From: Eutrophocola sp963925675
GTDB lineage: Bacteria; Pseudomonadota; Gammaproteobacteria; Pseudomonadales; Pseudohongiellaceae
Length of the DNA: 64,000 nucleotides
Direction: 5' to 3'
Assembly: GCA_963925675.1 (NCBI GenBank)
Contig: CAWUSW010000037.1
Span: 1-64,000, forward strand
This document shows, piece after piece, positions 42,052-51,516 of this stretch. The translations under genes and the position numbers were made by a program. The notes under the pieces were generated by a model. It saw nothing but the letters and a program-made list of their open reading frames with translations, made no database searches and was not told the origin of the DNA. Numbering within the stretch: position 1 is the stretch's first letter; every line of letters begins with the position of its first letter.

Positions 42052-43266
42052 CTATGAAACCATTTCGGAGTCGGACTTTTCCGGCTCTGTGGTTTCAGAT
42101 TCGGGGTTTACTGGTTTGGGGATTTCAGGTTCGGGGCGGTCAGTGTCGGACTTGTCAGTATAATCCCTGATGGTTTCACTGATGATTAAATTCCATTGAT
42201 TCAATACATTGTTATTCCAGGCGATGGCAAGACTGTTAGCCGTACTTGCGATTTCTTTTCTCTCTTCCGGCGTTTTACGTAATACATGCTTGATGGCGCG
42301 TGAAAGGCCAGATTCATCAATTATAATGAGTCCGGGCAGAAGCCTGCTCCAGTAAGTAATGCCACAGCCCTTTGACACGAAAACCAGCTTTTCCCGCACC
42401 ATGGCTTCTAGCGCCACTGTGCCAAAGGTCTCAAAGTGTGAGGGCAGCAACAGAGCATCGTGCTTGTCGAGTGTTTTGCGCAGTTCCTCGCGACTCAACC
42501 AGCCCAGGTAATTCAGATTGGTATACTGACTGCTTGCCTTGATTATTTGTTCACGCAAAGGGCCGTCACCGGCGATACTGAATTTGATGTCAGGAAAATC
42601 GACGACACTTTTCAGCAGAGCCTCGAGGTTTTTTTCCTTGGCCAGTCGCCCGGCAAACAGGCAGCTAGCCAGCGTGCCGCGATGGGGTTTGTAGGCCGGA
42701 TTAACAAATTTAGACGATAATGGTGTGCCAATGAGACGGGTATCAGGTGCTCCCATTGCCTTGGCTTGTTCAACAATGGGCTCGGCATTACCCAGAACGG
42801 CTTCGGTGTGACGAAACAAAAAACCGTTGGATAAATTGAAATATTTTTCTACTATTTTTCCCTGTAAAGAATCAGGCCAGTAAAGTTCCGTCAACTGTTC
42901 AAAAGAAGTATGCATGCCAGTGAGGTAGGGAATTTTTCGCCGCCTCGCCATCCATGCGCCAACAATACCGTAAACTCCCGGAGTCGCAATGACGACAATA
43001 TCAGGTTTGATTTCGTCAAATAATTTGCTCATTTCTCTTGGGTTGGGGAAGCACAGTTTCTGTGTTTTATCGCCAGGCAAAGGTAGGGCAATGCCTGCAT
43101 GCCATTTACCCTGTTCATCAATTGTGGGGGAGTAAAGAGCCGTTTTTTTGAGACGCCCATCCATTTGCTCAAGCAAATCCAGATAATAGGCGCCGGCTCC
43201 ATTTCGGGAAGGGGCGGCATCAGAAATTGCCAGCAGGCGTGTTTGATTTAAGGGAAGGTTGGGCAC
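42052..43266 (-). CDS. Glycosyltransferase family 4
   Basis: The 404-residue protein has two Rossmann halves. The C-terminal half shows CLFAGRLAKEKN near residue 208 and the nucleotide-sugar motif PSHFETFGTVALEAMV near residue 277, which holds the E-x7-E of GT4 enzymes. The pattern is like the diacylglycerol or trehalose-type transferases. The last 35 residues are a low-complexity tail rich in P, E, S and D, unusual for the family. The start is GTG 43266. It lies between a sulfotransferase-like gene and DUF2334 in a tight operon, suggesting a sulfated glycolipid or glycan. Confidence 0.9.
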   Translation of the reverse strand: MPNLPLNQTRLLAISDAAPSRNGAGAYYLDLLEQMDGRLKKTALYSPTIDEQGKWHAGIALPLPGDKTQKLCFPNPREMSKLFDEIKPDIVVIATPGVYGIVGAWMARRRKIPYLTGMHTSFEQLTELYWPDSLQGKIVEKYFNLSNGFLFRHTEAVLGNAEPIVEQAKAMGAPDTRLIGTPLSSKFVNPAYKPHRGTLASCLFAGRLAKEKNLEALLKSVVDFPDIKFSIAGDGPLREQIIKASSQYTNLNYLGWLSREELRKTLDKHDALLLPSHFETFGTVALEAMVREKLVFVSKGCGITYWSRLLPGLIIIDESGLSRAIKHVLRKTPEERKEIASTANSLAIAWNNNVLNQWNLIISETIRDYTDKSDTDRPEPEIPKPVNPESETTEPEKSDSEMVS

Positions 43267-43286
43267 GTAATCAAAATGCTCTTTTG

Positions 43287-44441
43287 TTATTGTCCTGTCT
43301 CTTGAATGTTCAAGGGCCAGACGTCATGAAATTTTTCATGGATAACATCTTCTGTGAGTGAAAAGCTCGCCAGATTGTATTGGTGAGCGCTGGAATAATT
43401 GCGGGATTGTACTTCAAAGTGCTCGACAGTATTCATGAATTGCTCAGAAGGCTGAGTCGCAAGAAAGCTATATAGTTTTTCTATGGTTAGTTTTAATTGC
43501 GATTGTAATTTACTCATTGGAAGCACAAACACGCGTTTGTTGTGTTGGAACTTGCCAAGCTGCAGATAGTAACTATACAGCAGTTCAATCATTGTAATTT
43601 GCGTTTTTGGGTTGAGGTTTCCTGAGGCCAGCATTGCCATGGCTGGACTCAGGGAGCTCAACTGTGACGGAATGGTTTCTTTGGGTGGGCGAGAACAGGC
43701 AATTATTCTGGCATCAGGAAAATGAGCTAGAAGAGATTCGGTCCAGGAGGTTAAAGAGGGGTTTTTGCTCAGTAGTCGACTATTGCTGTTTGCGAAATAC
43801 ACATGTTTCTTCAGACAAATTGTATAGAACTCCAGTACAAACTTTCTAAATCGAGGAGAGAGTTTGCTGTCGAAATAAGCAAGCTTCCAGTAATGATTTG
43901 ATTGTGGACAAATAAACGCGGGAAGCAGGCAAGCAAGTACGGGCAACAGAAGTAAAAAGTCTTCTTCGGGTTCCTGTAAACGTAGTTTATGAATGGTGTC
44001 CATAGTGTTAAAGAGCTTGCGAGGCAGCACAAGAATCAAATTTTCCAGTGGTCGATACACAGGATGTAATAGCCATCCCAGTCCACGGTATATATGTTTT
44101 TCAGAGATCGAGGGAGCAAGCAGAGCTTCCCAGGTACTTAGGGTTGTGAAGTTGTTATCTTTACTGAGCAAACGTTGCAGATGGGTGGTACCACTGCGCG
44201 GGATGCCGAGGATAAACACCGGTTTTTCAAGTAGCTTTTTTCGATAGCCAAAGAAGAGTAGCTCGTCTGCAATATGGCCAAGCATATGAATTAAATTCAA
44301 CAAAGAAAAAAGCAACCAGATAAGCAGAAATAATGGGATTCTTTTCCAGGCAAAGCGCCAGCCTTCAGCAGGGATAGCAAGTAGTAATTGCACAGCGAAT
44401 ATTGGCACAGCGATGACATGTACGATCAATGCCTTAAACAT
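43287..44441 (-). CDS. Membrane-anchored sulfotransferase family protein
   Basis: The 384-residue protein has two N-terminal hydrophobic segments (to about residue 55). The PAPS 5'-phosphosulfate loop GIPRSGTTHLQRLL follows near residue 79, and the 3'-phosphate region DARIIACSRPPKETIPSQ near residue 248. This is the Sulfotransfer_3 pattern. It would transfer sulfate to a lipid or sugar at the inner membrane. It is separated from the glycosyltransferase by 20 bases and from the antiporter by two bases. Confidence 0.87.
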   Translation of the reverse strand: MFKALIVHVIAVPIFAVQLLLAIPAEGWRFAWKRIPLFLLIWLLFSLLNLIHMLGHIADELLFFGYRKKLLEKPVFILGIPRSGTTHLQRLLSKDNNFTTLSTWEALLAPSISEKHIYRGLGWLLHPVYRPLENLILVLPRKLFNTMDTIHKLRLQEPEEDFLLLLPVLACLLPAFICPQSNHYWKLAYFDSKLSPRFRKFVLEFYTICLKKHVYFANSNSRLLSKNPSLTSWTESLLAHFPDARIIACSRPPKETIPSQLSSLSPAMAMLASGNLNPKTQITMIELLYSYYLQLGKFQHNKRVFVLPMSKLQSQLKLTIEKLYSFLATQPSEQFMNTVEHFEVQSRNYSSAHQYNLASFSLTEDVIHEKFHDVWPLNIQETGQ

Positions 44442-44443
44442 CG

Positions 44444-46432
44444 TTATCCCTGCAGTAAGTAATTTTCACAGGGATCAAGTCTGTCGACTAAACCTCTGAG
44501 AACCACGATGTCAGCGCTTTGCAGCACCAGTTCTTTATTGTCATCTGCAGACATAACAAGCGAATCGCGATGTATTTCAAGAACCTTTACCTCCAGAGGC
44601 AGAATCAGTTCTTCAATTTTTTTGCCACAAGCAAAGGCATTTTTCGGCAAATTAACCGCGTGAATAATCTCCTTGCTGTGGTCATGCTTGCCAAGAAAAC
44701 CAAGCCGTTCGCCGTGGTAAAAGCCTTTCAACATTCTGTAACGGTCCCGTCTTGCCTTGTCGATTATGCTGTGCACCATGATGTCTGGATATTCGATCAT
44801 CAACAGGAGATGGGACACCAAGGTGAGGCTTGCTTCATGGGTTTCCGGTATTACCTCTTCAGCGCCTGCGGCTAATAAATCCTCCAGGTTTGCATCGTCC
44901 CTGGTTCTGACCAGTACTGGAATCTCAGGATTAATATTCTTTACATTCTCAATGATTTTTGTCGCCAGATCGGCATCATCAAAGGTGACGACAATAATTG
45001 AGGCAGTTGCGGCACCGGCGGCTTTTAGAATGTCTACTCGAGAGCTATCCCCGTAAAAAATAGGCTCATCTGCAGCGCTGGCTTCCTTGATTCGAATATC
45101 ATCTGTTTCCAGTACCAGATAGTTGATATTAAGTGGTCTGAGGAAGCGGGCAATTGTTTGTCCGACACGGCCGAAACCCAGAATCAGAATATGATTCTGT
45201 TTTTTCGGCTCCTGAACAAGTATTTCTTCTTCAGTGTTTACCAGTGATTTCTTTGCTATGCGTAGAAACGCCGAATCAACCAGATTGGGCCCATGTTTGA
45301 TAAGCAGGGGAGTCATTAACATACTGATGATTACCAGCGTAATTATATTTGAGGCGACATTTTCCTCCACCAGTTGATTTCTTACCGATAAAGCTAACAG
45401 CGCGAATAAGAATTCACTGCCCTGGGCCAGTGATAATCCGGCAGGAATAGCAGAGCGCCAAGATTCACCCATTAATTTAATAACACCGGTAATTAGCACG
45501 GCTTTGGCAATGATAAGCAAAAGCCCCCCCAACAAAAGATAGGGCCAGTATGTGGCCAGCAGGCTCAGATCTACCAGCATGCCAACAGTGATAAAAAACA
45601 AGCCAAGCAACAAGTCGCGAAATGGACGAATATCAGCTTCGAGCTGATGTTTAAAGCGCGTATCGCCAAGCATCATACCTGCCAGAAAGGCCCCTAATTC
45701 CATACTCAGGCCAATACTTGAGGTGAGTGTGGCTGACAGCAAGACAATGACCAGTGCGGCCAGAACAAGTAATTGATCTGATTTTTGTGTGGCAATCTCC
45801 CTGAGCAAATGAGGCAATAAATAGCGGCTGGTAAAAAAGAAAGCGGCGAGCAGAACCGCGCCCTCACCAACAGTGAATAAAATACCTTGCAGGGAGAAGT
45901 TATTGGTTTGAGCGCTCACCAGGGGAACGGCAATTAACAAAATAACTGCCGCAATATCCTGAAACAGTAAAATACCAATGGCGATTTCACCATGCCTTTT
46001 CTTCAAAAAACCGAGATTGCTAAGCTCGCCAGATACGATGGCGGTAGAAGAAAGTGACAATCCGCCTGCCAGTATTGCGGCAATATGCCATTCAAGGCCT
46101 GAGAAGCTTAGAATCAGGAAAAAGCATAAGGAGCAAACAACAACCTGCATGCTGCCTAATTTGAATACGGTATTGCGCAACACAATCAGTCTGGGTAAAG
46201 AGAATTCCAGCCCCAGAATAAACAACAAAAAGCTGAGTCCCAGCTCGGCGATTGCTGTGAGTTCTTCCGGGTCTTCTATTATTGCCAGGCCTGTTGGTCC
46301 AAACAGGGCGCCAGTGATGAGGAAGGCCAGCAGTGATGCAATGCGCAAGCGATACAAAAGCACGATCAGAATTGTCGACGTCCCCAGCAGCAGGAGAACG
46401 GTAGTAAGAAAAAGTGAAGTTTCGTCGTGCAA
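44444..46432 (-). CDS. CPA2-family cation/proton antiporter, Kef-like
   Basis: The 662-residue protein has about 12 membrane segments of the Na+/H+ exchanger fold (LLAFLITGALFGPTGLAI, LGLSFLLFILGLEFS, SLSSTAIVSGELS). A TrkA-N Rossmann domain (ILILGFGRVGQTIARFL near residue 415) and a TrkA-C domain at the end complete it. It is a KefB/KefC-like potassium efflux system. TTG 46432 is chosen because the family's first membrane segment begins right there. An open frame continues to a TTG at 46555, but with no domain. It is divergent from oadG. Confidence 0.9.
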   Translation of the reverse strand: MHDETSLFLTTVLLLLGTSTILIVLLYRLRIASLLAFLITGALFGPTGLAIIEDPEELTAIAELGLSFLLFILGLEFSLPRLIVLRNTVFKLGSMQVVVCSLCFFLILSFSGLEWHIAAILAGGLSLSSTAIVSGELSNLGFLKKRHGEIAIGILLFQDIAAVILLIAVPLVSAQTNNFSLQGILFTVGEGAVLLAAFFFTSRYLLPHLLREIATQKSDQLLVLAALVIVLLSATLTSSIGLSMELGAFLAGMMLGDTRFKHQLEADIRPFRDLLLGLFFITVGMLVDLSLLATYWPYLLLGGLLLIIAKAVLITGVIKLMGESWRSAIPAGLSLAQGSEFLFALLALSVRNQLVEENVASNIITLVIISMLMTPLLIKHGPNLVDSAFLRIAKKSLVNTEEEILVQEPKKQNHILILGFGRVGQTIARFLRPLNINYLVLETDDIRIKEASAADEPIFYGDSSRVDILKAAGAATASIIVVTFDDADLATKIIENVKNINPEIPVLVRTRDDANLEDLLAAGAEEVIPETHEASLTLVSHLLLMIEYPDIMVHSIIDKARRDRYRMLKGFYHGERLGFLGKHDHSKEIIHAVNLPKNAFACGKKIEELILPLEVKVLEIHRDSLVMSADDNKELVLQSADIVVLRGLVDRLDPCENYLLQG

Positions 46433-46689
46433 AGGATTACAGCCTGTTTGGGGTTGGTGTGGGATTTGGAGAAATACTGATGACAGGGAATAATTTACCG
46501 CATATTGCCCGCACTTGCTTGTTGCTTGGGTAGAATTTTGGCAAATGTGTAGCAAAAGTTAAAGTAATCTCAGAAAAGTTGTCTGAAGCCCCTGTTTTAA
46601 TGGAAAAATTCCCTGTTTTCCTGTAAAGTGCGCACACTGAAATTTCCACTGGAAATGCTGGTGAAATGAAGAAAACGAGGAAATATTAA

Positions 46690-46929
46690 GTGAATTCCGG
46701 AGAGTTGATATCAGAAGGACTTAATCTGATGTTACTGGGCATGGGCACAGTATTTGTGTTCCTGACCATACTGGTGTTTGTGACTTCTATCATGTCCACA
46801 CTGGTGCAAAAATACGGGGCTGTTCAACCCGCAGACCTAAATGATCCCGGAGCAACAGGGCAGCTTGACGAAGCAACTCTGTTCGCTGTCATCACTGCTG
46901 CTATCCATGCACATCGTTCCAAGCAGTAA
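46690..46929 (+). CDS. oadG: Oxaloacetate decarboxylase gamma subunit
   Basis: The 79-residue protein has one membrane span (LGMGTVFVFLTILVFVTSIM) and an acidic, then basic tail, the OadG plan. It anchors the alpha subunit to the sodium-pumping beta subunit and stimulates decarboxylation. It starts at GTG 46690 with GAGGA nine bases upstream. The histidine expected to bind zinc in the tail is present (AAIHAHRSK). First gene of oadGAB. Confidence 0.93.
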   Translation: MNSGELISEGLNLMLLGMGTVFVFLTILVFVTSIMSTLVQKYGAVQPADLNDPGATGQLDEATLFAVITAAIHAHRSKQ

Positions 46930-47053
46930 ATGATGTGATTGGTAAGCAAGCGTTTTAAAATATCTTTTCACCTGCCCTGCGGGGATTGTTAATTCAGTCT
47001 GCATTTTCATTACACTATTGCAGACAATTTAAAATTGAAAATGGGTTATTCCA

Positions 47054-48850
47054 ATGATTAAACAAAGAAATCCTGTTGGTATTACAGAATTGGTACTACG
47101 TGACGCTCATCAGTCACTGTTTGCTACCCGGCTGCGTCTGGAAGATATGCTTCCCATTGCTGAAAAGATTGATCAGGTAGGCTTCTGGTCAGTAGAAACC
47201 TGGGGCGGGGCTACCTTTGATTCCTGCATTCGCTACCTTGGCGAAGATCCCTGGTATCGCATTCGTGAACTCAAAAAAGCCATTCCCAATACTCCTCACC
47301 AGATGTTGTTCCGGGCTCAGAATATTCTGGGTTACCGTCATTATGCGGATGACGTGGTAGAGAAATTCTGCGAGCGTGCGCATGTGAATGGTGTGGATGT
47401 GTTCCGGATTTTCGATGCCATGAACGATCCCCGCAATATGGAAACAGCAATCAAGGGCGTGAACAAGGTTGGCGGTCATGCACAGGGCACATTGTCTTAT
47501 ACCGTTAGCCCGGTCCACAATCTGGATACCTGGCTGACTCTGGCGAAACAGCTTGAATCAATGGGCGCCGATTCTATTTGTATCAAGGACATGGCCGGCT
47601 TGTTGAAGCCATATGAAGCCTATGAAATGGTCAAGCGCCTGAAAGCCGATACCTCATTACCTATTCAATTACATGCGCATGCCACGACCGGTTTATCGAT
47701 TCCCACACTGGTCAAAGCGATTGAGGCGAATATTGATAATGTAGATACCGCCATTTCTTCCATGAGCATGACTTACGGCCATACGCCTACCGAAACCATT
47801 AATGCCATTTATGAAGGCCTGCCTGGCGACCCTGGACTGGATTTACCATTATTGGCTGAGATTGCAGAGTACTTTCGTGTGGTGAGGAAAAAATACGCCA
47901 AGTTTGAAGGAGCCCTGAAAGGGGTTGATGCCCGCATCCTGCTGGCCCAGGTGCCAGGCGGTATGCTCACCAATATGGAAAGTCAGCTGCGCGAACAAAA
48001 TGCCGGCGACAAAATGGGTGAAGTGCTTAAAGAAATTCCTCGTGTACGTGAAGATCTCGGCAACATAGCCCTGGTGACTCCAACCTCACAGATTGTGGGT
48101 ACCCAGGCTGTAATCAACGTACTGTCCGGCGAACGCTATAAAAATATTACGAAAGAAACTGCCGGTATTCTGAAAGGGGAGTACGGCGCGACGGCTTCTG
48201 CAGTGAACAAGGAATTACAGGCCAAAGTACTTGATGGCGCTGAAGCAATCACCTGTCGTCCTGCAGACCTTCTCGAGCCTGAACTGGAGGCCCTGACCAA
48301 GGAGCTGAAGAAAAAAGCAAAAGAAGAAGGCTTTACCATTGAGTCAGGTGAAAATGAAATTGATGATGTGCTTACTTATGCACTTTTTCCGCAGATTGGT
48401 CTGAAGTTTCTGAAGAACCGGGGTAACCCTGATGCCTTCGAGCCAGTCCCAAGCGGGGAAGAGCTCGCGCCTGCAGTTGCATCGAAAGCTGGTGAAGCCA
48501 GCGTGTATTCGGTCAACGTAAATGGTCAGACCTATGTGGTCCAGGTTTCCGAAGGTGGCGATATCAGCAATATTCAGGCAGGGTCAGGCAAATCTGACGC
48601 GCCATTTGTCGCAGAGGCTGCCACCGCATCGAAGAAGAGCGAGCCGTTGCTTGCACCATTGGCAGGCAATATTTTCAAGGTCAATGTGAGTGTTGGGCAG
48701 AAGGTTGTCGAAGGAGAAGTGCTGATTATTCTGGAAGCCATGAAAATGGAAACCGAGGTCAAGGCCCCCAAGGCAGGCACTATTCAGGGGATCAAGGTAG
48801 CTGACGGCAATGCAGTTTCGGTTGGCGATGAGTTACTGACCATTGGATAA
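47054..48850 (+). CDS. oadA: Oxaloacetate decarboxylase alpha subunit
   Basis: The 598-residue biotin enzyme moves the carboxyl group of oxaloacetate to biotin. The carboxyltransferase barrel begins ITELVLRDAHQSLFATRLR, with IQLHAHATTGLS near residue 205 holding the metal histidines. A conserved carboxylase domain follows. The C-terminal biotinyl domain carries EAMKMETEV, with biotinyl lysine near residue 564. A linker rich in A and S joins them. Gene order G-A-B is standard. An inverted repeat (GTCTGCA/TGCAGAC) at 46997-47025 lies just upstream. Confidence 0.97.
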   Translation: MIKQRNPVGITELVLRDAHQSLFATRLRLEDMLPIAEKIDQVGFWSVETWGGATFDSCIRYLGEDPWYRIRELKKAIPNTPHQMLFRAQNILGYRHYADDVVEKFCERAHVNGVDVFRIFDAMNDPRNMETAIKGVNKVGGHAQGTLSYTVSPVHNLDTWLTLAKQLESMGADSICIKDMAGLLKPYEAYEMVKRLKADTSLPIQLHAHATTGLSIPTLVKAIEANIDNVDTAISSMSMTYGHTPTETINAIYEGLPGDPGLDLPLLAEIAEYFRVVRKKYAKFEGALKGVDARILLAQVPGGMLTNMESQLREQNAGDKMGEVLKEIPRVREDLGNIALVTPTSQIVGTQAVINVLSGERYKNITKETAGILKGEYGATASAVNKELQAKVLDGAEAITCRPADLLEPELEALTKELKKKAKEEGFTIESGENEIDDVLTYALFPQIGLKFLKNRGNPDAFEPVPSGEELAPAVASKAGEASVYSVNVNGQTYVVQVSEGGDISNIQAGSGKSDAPFVAEAATASKKSEPLLAPLAGNIFKVNVSVGQKVVEGEVLIILEAMKMETEVKAPKAGTIQGIKVADGNAVSVGDELLTIG

Positions 48851-48915
48851 ACCTTCAGGTACAGCATTGCTTGTAATTAAAAAGCACGTTTTTGTAATCT
48901 CGGGAATGTAAATTA

Positions 48916-50082
48916 ATGGATAGCTTACTTAAGCTTTTTCAGGATTCCGGTATATATCAGATTGAAGCAGGGCAATTCGTTATGCTGCTGGTTGGTCTGT
49001 TGCTTGTCTATCTTGCCATCCGCAAAGGATTTGAGCCACTGCTGCTCTTGCCTATCGGTATGGGCGCAATCCTGGTCAATATCCCCGGCGCCGGTTTCCT
49101 GGCAGAACCTATTTATGATGCCGCAGGCCATCTGGAGTCTCCGGGAGGTCTTCTTTATTACATTTATGAAGCCGGTATTTCTACCGGCATTTTCCCGCTG
49201 ATTATTTTCATGGGAGTGGGGTCAATGACGGACTTTGGCCCCTTGCTGGCTAATCCCCGCACATTATTTCTGGGCGCCGCTGCGCAGTTCGGTATTTTTA
49301 CAACAGTCATCGGCGCTATAGGTTTAACGTCTTTGGGTTTGATGGATTTTAGTCTCGCCGATGCTGCAGCCATTGGCATTATTGGTGGCGCCGACGGTCC
49401 GACCGCTATTTTTGTCTCCAGTCGTCTGGCCCCTGATTTGCTTGGCGCCATTGCAGTGGCGGCGTATTCCTATATGGCACTGGTGCCGATGATCCAGCCC
49501 CCCATTATGCGGGCCCTGACAACACAGGCCGAGCGGGAAATTCGTATGGAACAACTGCGCCCGGTTAGTCAGAAAGAAAAAATTATTTTCCCCCTAAGTC
49601 TGTTGATGCTGGTGGCCTTGTTCCTGCCGACGGCAGCACCTCTGTTAGGGATGTTTTGTTTTGGGAACCTGATGAAGGAAAGCGGAGTAGTGGAACGTCT
49701 GAGCGATACTGCACAAAACTCCCTGATAAATATCACCACTATTTTTCTCGGCTTGGGGGTAGGTTCAAAACTCAACTCAGATTCTTTCCTGAATATTGAA
49801 ACACTGGGAATACTGTTACTGGGTATTGTTGCCTTTGGTATTGGTACTGCCACTGGTATTCTCATGGCCAAGTTGATGAATAAATATGGCAACACCCCAA
49901 TTAATCCCTTAATCGGCGCTGCCGGTGTCTCAGCAGTTCCCATGGCAGCTCGTGTCGCCAATAAAGTAGGGCTGGAAGCAAACTCGCAGAACTTCCTGTT
50001 GATGCACGCCATGGGCCCAAATGTTGCCGGAGTTATTGGTTCGGCGGTGGCAGCCGGGGTGATGATTAGTTATCTTGGATAA
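48916..50082 (+). CDS. oadB: Oxaloacetate decarboxylase beta subunit (Na+ pump)
   Basis: The 388-residue inner-membrane protein decarboxylates carboxybiotin and pumps sodium outward. It has about nine membrane segments and the family motifs GSMTDFGPLLANPRTLFLG near residue 100, GAADGPT-like GGADGPTAIFVSS near residue 157, and NPLIGAAGVSAVPMAARVAN near residue 332. It begins 65 bases after oadA. A seven-base repeat array starts five bases after its stop. Confidence 0.96.
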   Translation: MDSLLKLFQDSGIYQIEAGQFVMLLVGLLLVYLAIRKGFEPLLLLPIGMGAILVNIPGAGFLAEPIYDAAGHLESPGGLLYYIYEAGISTGIFPLIIFMGVGSMTDFGPLLANPRTLFLGAAAQFGIFTTVIGAIGLTSLGLMDFSLADAAAIGIIGGADGPTAIFVSSRLAPDLLGAIAVAAYSYMALVPMIQPPIMRALTTQAEREIRMEQLRPVSQKEKIIFPLSLLMLVALFLPTAAPLLGMFCFGNLMKESGVVERLSDTAQNSLINITTIFLGLGVGSKLNSDSFLNIETLGILLLGIVAFGIGTATGILMAKLMNKYGNTPINPLIGAAGVSAVPMAARVANKVGLEANSQNFLLMHAMGPNVAGVIGSAVAAGVMISYLG

Positions 50083-50086
50083 CAGT

Positions 50087-50135
50087 CGCAAGTTTCAAGT
50101 CTGAAGTTACAAGTTACAAGTTACAAGGTACAAGA
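50087..50135. repeat. Seven-base tandem repeat, 7 units (tacaagt type)
   Basis: Seven consecutive units end in AAGT, AAGG or AAGA: CGCAAGT, TTCAAGT, CTGAAGT, TACAAGT twice, TACAAGG, TACAAGA. The array begins just after the oadB stop. It is followed by REP-like sequences at 50144 and 50202. Confidence 0.85.
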
Positions 50136-50143
50136 GAAAAGTT

Positions 50144-50239
50144 TGTAGGGGAGGTTTAAGCCCTAACAAATTCAATGTTAATAGTGGAAAGTGGAAAGAA
50201 TGTAGGTCGGAAAAAGCCTGCAAGGCCGTCATCCGACAT
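50144..50239. repeat. REP-like elements downstream of oadB
   Basis: Two elements occur here. GTAGGGGAGGTTTAAGCCCT (50144-50163) is a degenerate relative of the GTAGGAGGGG repeats at 58098 and elsewhere. GTAGGTCGGAAAAAGCCTGC begins the second at 50202, and its later ATCCGAC pairs with GTCGGA. The second shares its head with the elements before tRNA-Arg at 21457 and 21575. Confidence 0.7.
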
Positions 50240-50347
50240 GGCGTCTGCAAAACGCCCACTTGCGACTCGTAACTGGCCGCCTCTGGCTGCTGTATTAAGT
50301 TCTAATTCATCTCCAGATCAGTATGATTGAATCTGGAGGCAATACTC

Positions 50348-50740
50348 ATGAACAAGCTCTTCTTTCTTGCAGCTTCAAGTCTGGTCGTTTCTCTGTTTGC
50401 ACAGACGGGGCAGGCTGACACCATGCGCTGTAATCGCAATGTGATTTCACGGGGTGACCATCTGGGTGAAGTCCTGGCAAATTGTGGTGACCCGATTATT
50501 ACCACCCACAAAACCATTTTTCGCTCAGGAATACCTGTGCGTCGCTTTGGCGTATTGTCTTTGAATCATGGGTATTATTCAGATATCACCAGCAGCGAAT
50601 TGCTCCAGCATAATCGTTCAGTAGTTGAAGTGCCGGTTGAAACCTGGACCTATAACTTTGGTCCTCGTCACTTCATGCGTGAAGTGACCTTCACCGATAA
50701 CAGGGTGACTCGCATAAAAACACTAGGGTATGGACGTTAG
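50348..50740 (+). CDS. DUF2845 secreted protein
   Basis: The 130-residue protein has a signal peptide ending near GQAD and the DUF2845 pattern: MRCNRNVISRGDHLGEVLANCGDP, then VETWTYNFGP and VTFTDNRVTRIKTLGYG. Two cysteines (CN, NCGDP) probably form a disulfide. ATG 50348 is chosen over TTG 50327 for the GGAGG ribosome site nine bases upstream. Function of the family is unknown. Confidence 0.88.
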   Translation: MNKLFFLAASSLVVSLFAQTGQADTMRCNRNVISRGDHLGEVLANCGDPIITTHKTIFRSGIPVRRFGVLSLNHGYYSDITSSELLQHNRSVVEVPVETWTYNFGPRHFMREVTFTDNRVTRIKTLGYGR

Positions 50741-50754
50741 CGTTTTACCATTGA

Positions 50755-51510
50755 TTACTGAGGCCCGCCAGCAGCAGGATCGCGAATACTTCGGTTGAAT
50801 TCTATTTCATCAATAGGCGCAAAAATCTGTTCCATCAATTCACCGTTGAGTGTATCAGGTTCCTGGTAATTGAATTGTTTGGTGTCACTGGTCCAGGGTT
50901 CACGATAGAGATCCGGGTCGTTCACGGTTAGTGTCATCGCCATTGTATCCCCGGCACGCGTCCAGCGTTCTTCGATCAAGGCGAAATCGGAAAAGGGTGT
51001 ACCCCATTCATCCAACCATGCTCGGCCATCCAGGCCTACCGTTTTAACTACCAGAGTGTCGCCTTCCCATTCCCCCACTGAATAACCGTACCAGTAAGGT
51101 CCGGCAACAATAACATCTGGTACTGCGCGTCCATCAGTCCAGATAGTACGCCAGTGTTTTCCCCATTCGAATATCTGTACGATCTTGTTGGGTAGCTGAA
51201 TAAATTCCCAGGGTCTTCCATACACCAGAGTCCGATACAAACCCGGAGGATTGGCATCACCCAGAGGATCGTTACCAAAGGCCGGCATGGTCTGGCGTGG
51301 TCCCTTGCCCGGCACATTACTGTCAAATTGAATTTGTCCCTGGGTTGCGAAGGGCAGGGCATCCGGGCTCCATTGCGACATGGGATAGCCGTTTGAACCA
51401 GAACCGCGTAACCAGACGCCGCTTAGATCACTTTGTGCCAGGGAAATCGCTGGGCAAAAGAGGACCACCAGGACCGCCAGGGAGGGGATGAATGCAGGGA
51501 GTTTTTTCAT
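50755..51510 (-). CDS. DUF6152-partner secreted protein, copy 3
   Basis: The 251-residue protein has a signal peptide ending ISLAQ and opens with SDLSGVWLRG. The family core reads YGYSVGEWEGDTLVVKTVGL near residue 143, preceded by RTIWTDGRAVP and followed by ALIEERWTRAGDTMAMTLTV. It lacks the late YxCxEN cysteine motif of the copies at 37857 and 57318. It starts six bases after the DUF6152 stop, so the pair is co-transcribed. The pair points away from the GMC oxidoreductase operon at 52120. Function unknown. Confidence 0.8.
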   Translation of the reverse strand: MKKLPAFIPSLAVLVVLFCPAISLAQSDLSGVWLRGSGSNGYPMSQWSPDALPFATQGQIQFDSNVPGKGPRQTMPAFGNDPLGDANPPGLYRTLVYGRPWEFIQLPNKIVQIFEWGKHWRTIWTDGRAVPDVIVAGPYWYGYSVGEWEGDTLVVKTVGLDGRAWLDEWGTPFSDFALIEERWTRAGDTMAMTLTVNDPDLYREPWTSDTKQFNYQEPDTLNGELMEQIFAPIDEIEFNRSIRDPAAGGPQ

Positions 51511-51516
51511 AGCGCT

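Noticed and set aside
45978..46493. 171-codon plus-strand frame antisense to the antiporter gene
   Set aside because: It lies wholly within or against a well-supported transporter gene and its composition is that of an antisense shadow.
46997..47025. Riboswitch upstream of oadA
   Set aside because: Only a 7-base inverted repeat with a long loop is visible; no known riboswitch core is recognisable.
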